Made by a program: the position numbers and the translations under genes
Notes under the pieces: generated by a model
Databases searched by the model: none
The model's input: only the letters and a program-made list of their open reading frames with translations
What the model was told of the DNA's origin: nothing
From: a virus
Strand: one strand, 5' to 3'
Length of the DNA: 39,477 nucleotides
IMG/VR virus record: IMGVR_UViG_3300007512_002366
Location: 1 to 39,477 of that record
Shown: in pieces, positions 39,368 to 39,477 of the stretch
Layout: every line of letters begins with the position of its first letter
Numbering within the stretch: the first letter of the stretch is position 1

Positions 39368-39477
39368 TCACTTGTTTCTCCTATTCCATCGGCTAGACTG
39401 CTTAGGCTCTTTTCTTGGTAAAAAGCTTGTGCTTCCTTCGTGGTCGGTATGAGTTGCTTGTTTTCTAGAAGCTTCTA
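39368..39477 (-). CDS. 3' end of an unidentified gene (partial)
   Basis: An open frame from the window edge to TGA (39370-39368) encodes a basic C terminus including EASRKQATHTDHEG and ending SRWNRRNK, and the stop touches the ATG of the next gene, as at other junctions. A second frame also stays open here but has a stop at the very edge and no usable start, so I prefer this one. Family not recognised. Confidence 0.5.
   Translation of the reverse strand, partial: EASRKQATHTDHEGSTSFLPRKEPKQSSRWNRRNK

Noticed and set aside
39359-39477. Alternative frame at the right edge
   Set aside because: It has a stop codon at the very edge and no usable start, so it cannot be the end of a longer gene; the neighbouring frame whose stop touches the next ATG is preferred.
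1-39477. Bacterial capsule locus as the identity of the window
   Set aside because: A capsule locus would hold flippase, polymerase or ABC export genes and wider intergenic spaces. Instead the flanks carry PhoH, head-targeting-like leaders, tRNA-Thr and marine-phage small genes. It stays possible until a structural gene is seen.

Overview
The window looks like part of a large, AT-rich tailed-phage genome of the T4-like (marine myovirus) type, not a bacterial chromosome. This rests on several sequence signs. Genes are packed almost without gaps and nearly all lie on the minus strand, with TAATG or ATGA start/stop overlaps. There is a PIN-PhoH ATPase, a ClpP-like protease, a J-domain protein, a lone tRNA-Thr, and many tiny genes of unknown function. 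A TATAAATA late-promoter box sits in front of a plus-strand gene. Several otherwise unrelated proteins start with a short amphipathic leader ending in (I/L)-x-E, resembling the capsid-targeting sequence of T4 internal head proteins. No capsid, terminase, tail or polymerase gene lies in the window, so the phage assignment is inference; the host cannot be told from the sequence.

Layout, read in the direction of transcription (high to low coordinates). (1) 39477-33435: small genes, exported proteins (a periplasmic protein, a glutaredoxin-like lipoprotein, a zinc-metalloprotease lipoprotein, a small membrane protein), then three consecutive genes with ENWR/NNWQ-type leaders: two candidate ADP-ribosyltransferase-fold proteins flanking an HELIH metallopeptidase. 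(2) 33412-32547: four very small genes and tRNA-Thr(TGT). (3) 32550-31984: a plus-strand J-domain gene, then a promoter region. (4) 31891-27424: thioredoxin-like lipoprotein, ClpP-like protease, small protein, exported beta-barrel-like protein, acyl-CoA thioesterase, two small proteins, SPOUT RNA methyltransferase, Smr-like and YkuK-like proteins. (5) 27420-26587: a plus-strand lipoprotein serine protease with its own T4-like late promoter. (6) 26533-22664: PhoH, DoxX-like membrane protein, small acidic protein, HEIAH metallopeptidase, Cas4/AddB-like iron-sulfur nuclease. (7) 22655-57: a nearly gapless block of 23 genes covering about 22.6 kb and devoted to sugar and glycan chemistry.

The glycan block is the main discovery. 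It encodes three GT4 glycosyltransferases, one of them fused to a GT42/DUF115-like domain, and three more free-standing GT42/DUF115-like proteins. It has two nonulosonate (sialic-acid-type) synthases of the NeuB family and a CMP-nonulosonate synthetase-like cytidylyltransferase. It also has a nucleotidyltransferase-kinase fusion, a tagatose-bisphosphate-aldolase-like protein, a PMI-type cupin, two Fe(II)/2-oxoglutarate dioxygenases, three methyltransferases, a B12-binding radical SAM enzyme, two small HAD phosphatases, a GT8 enzyme and another glycosyltransferase-like protein. Together these could make an activated nine-carbon acidic sugar plus a second activated sugar or alcohol, modify them by hydroxylation and methylation, and attach them to a glycan. 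Whether the target is host lipopolysaccharide or capsule, or the virion, cannot be decided here. No epimerase such as NeuC is present, so the precursor would come from the host or from outside the window.

There is no gene-free stretch longer than about 100 bases. I see no CRISPR array, insertion sequence, integrase, rRNA gene or convincing rho-independent terminator.
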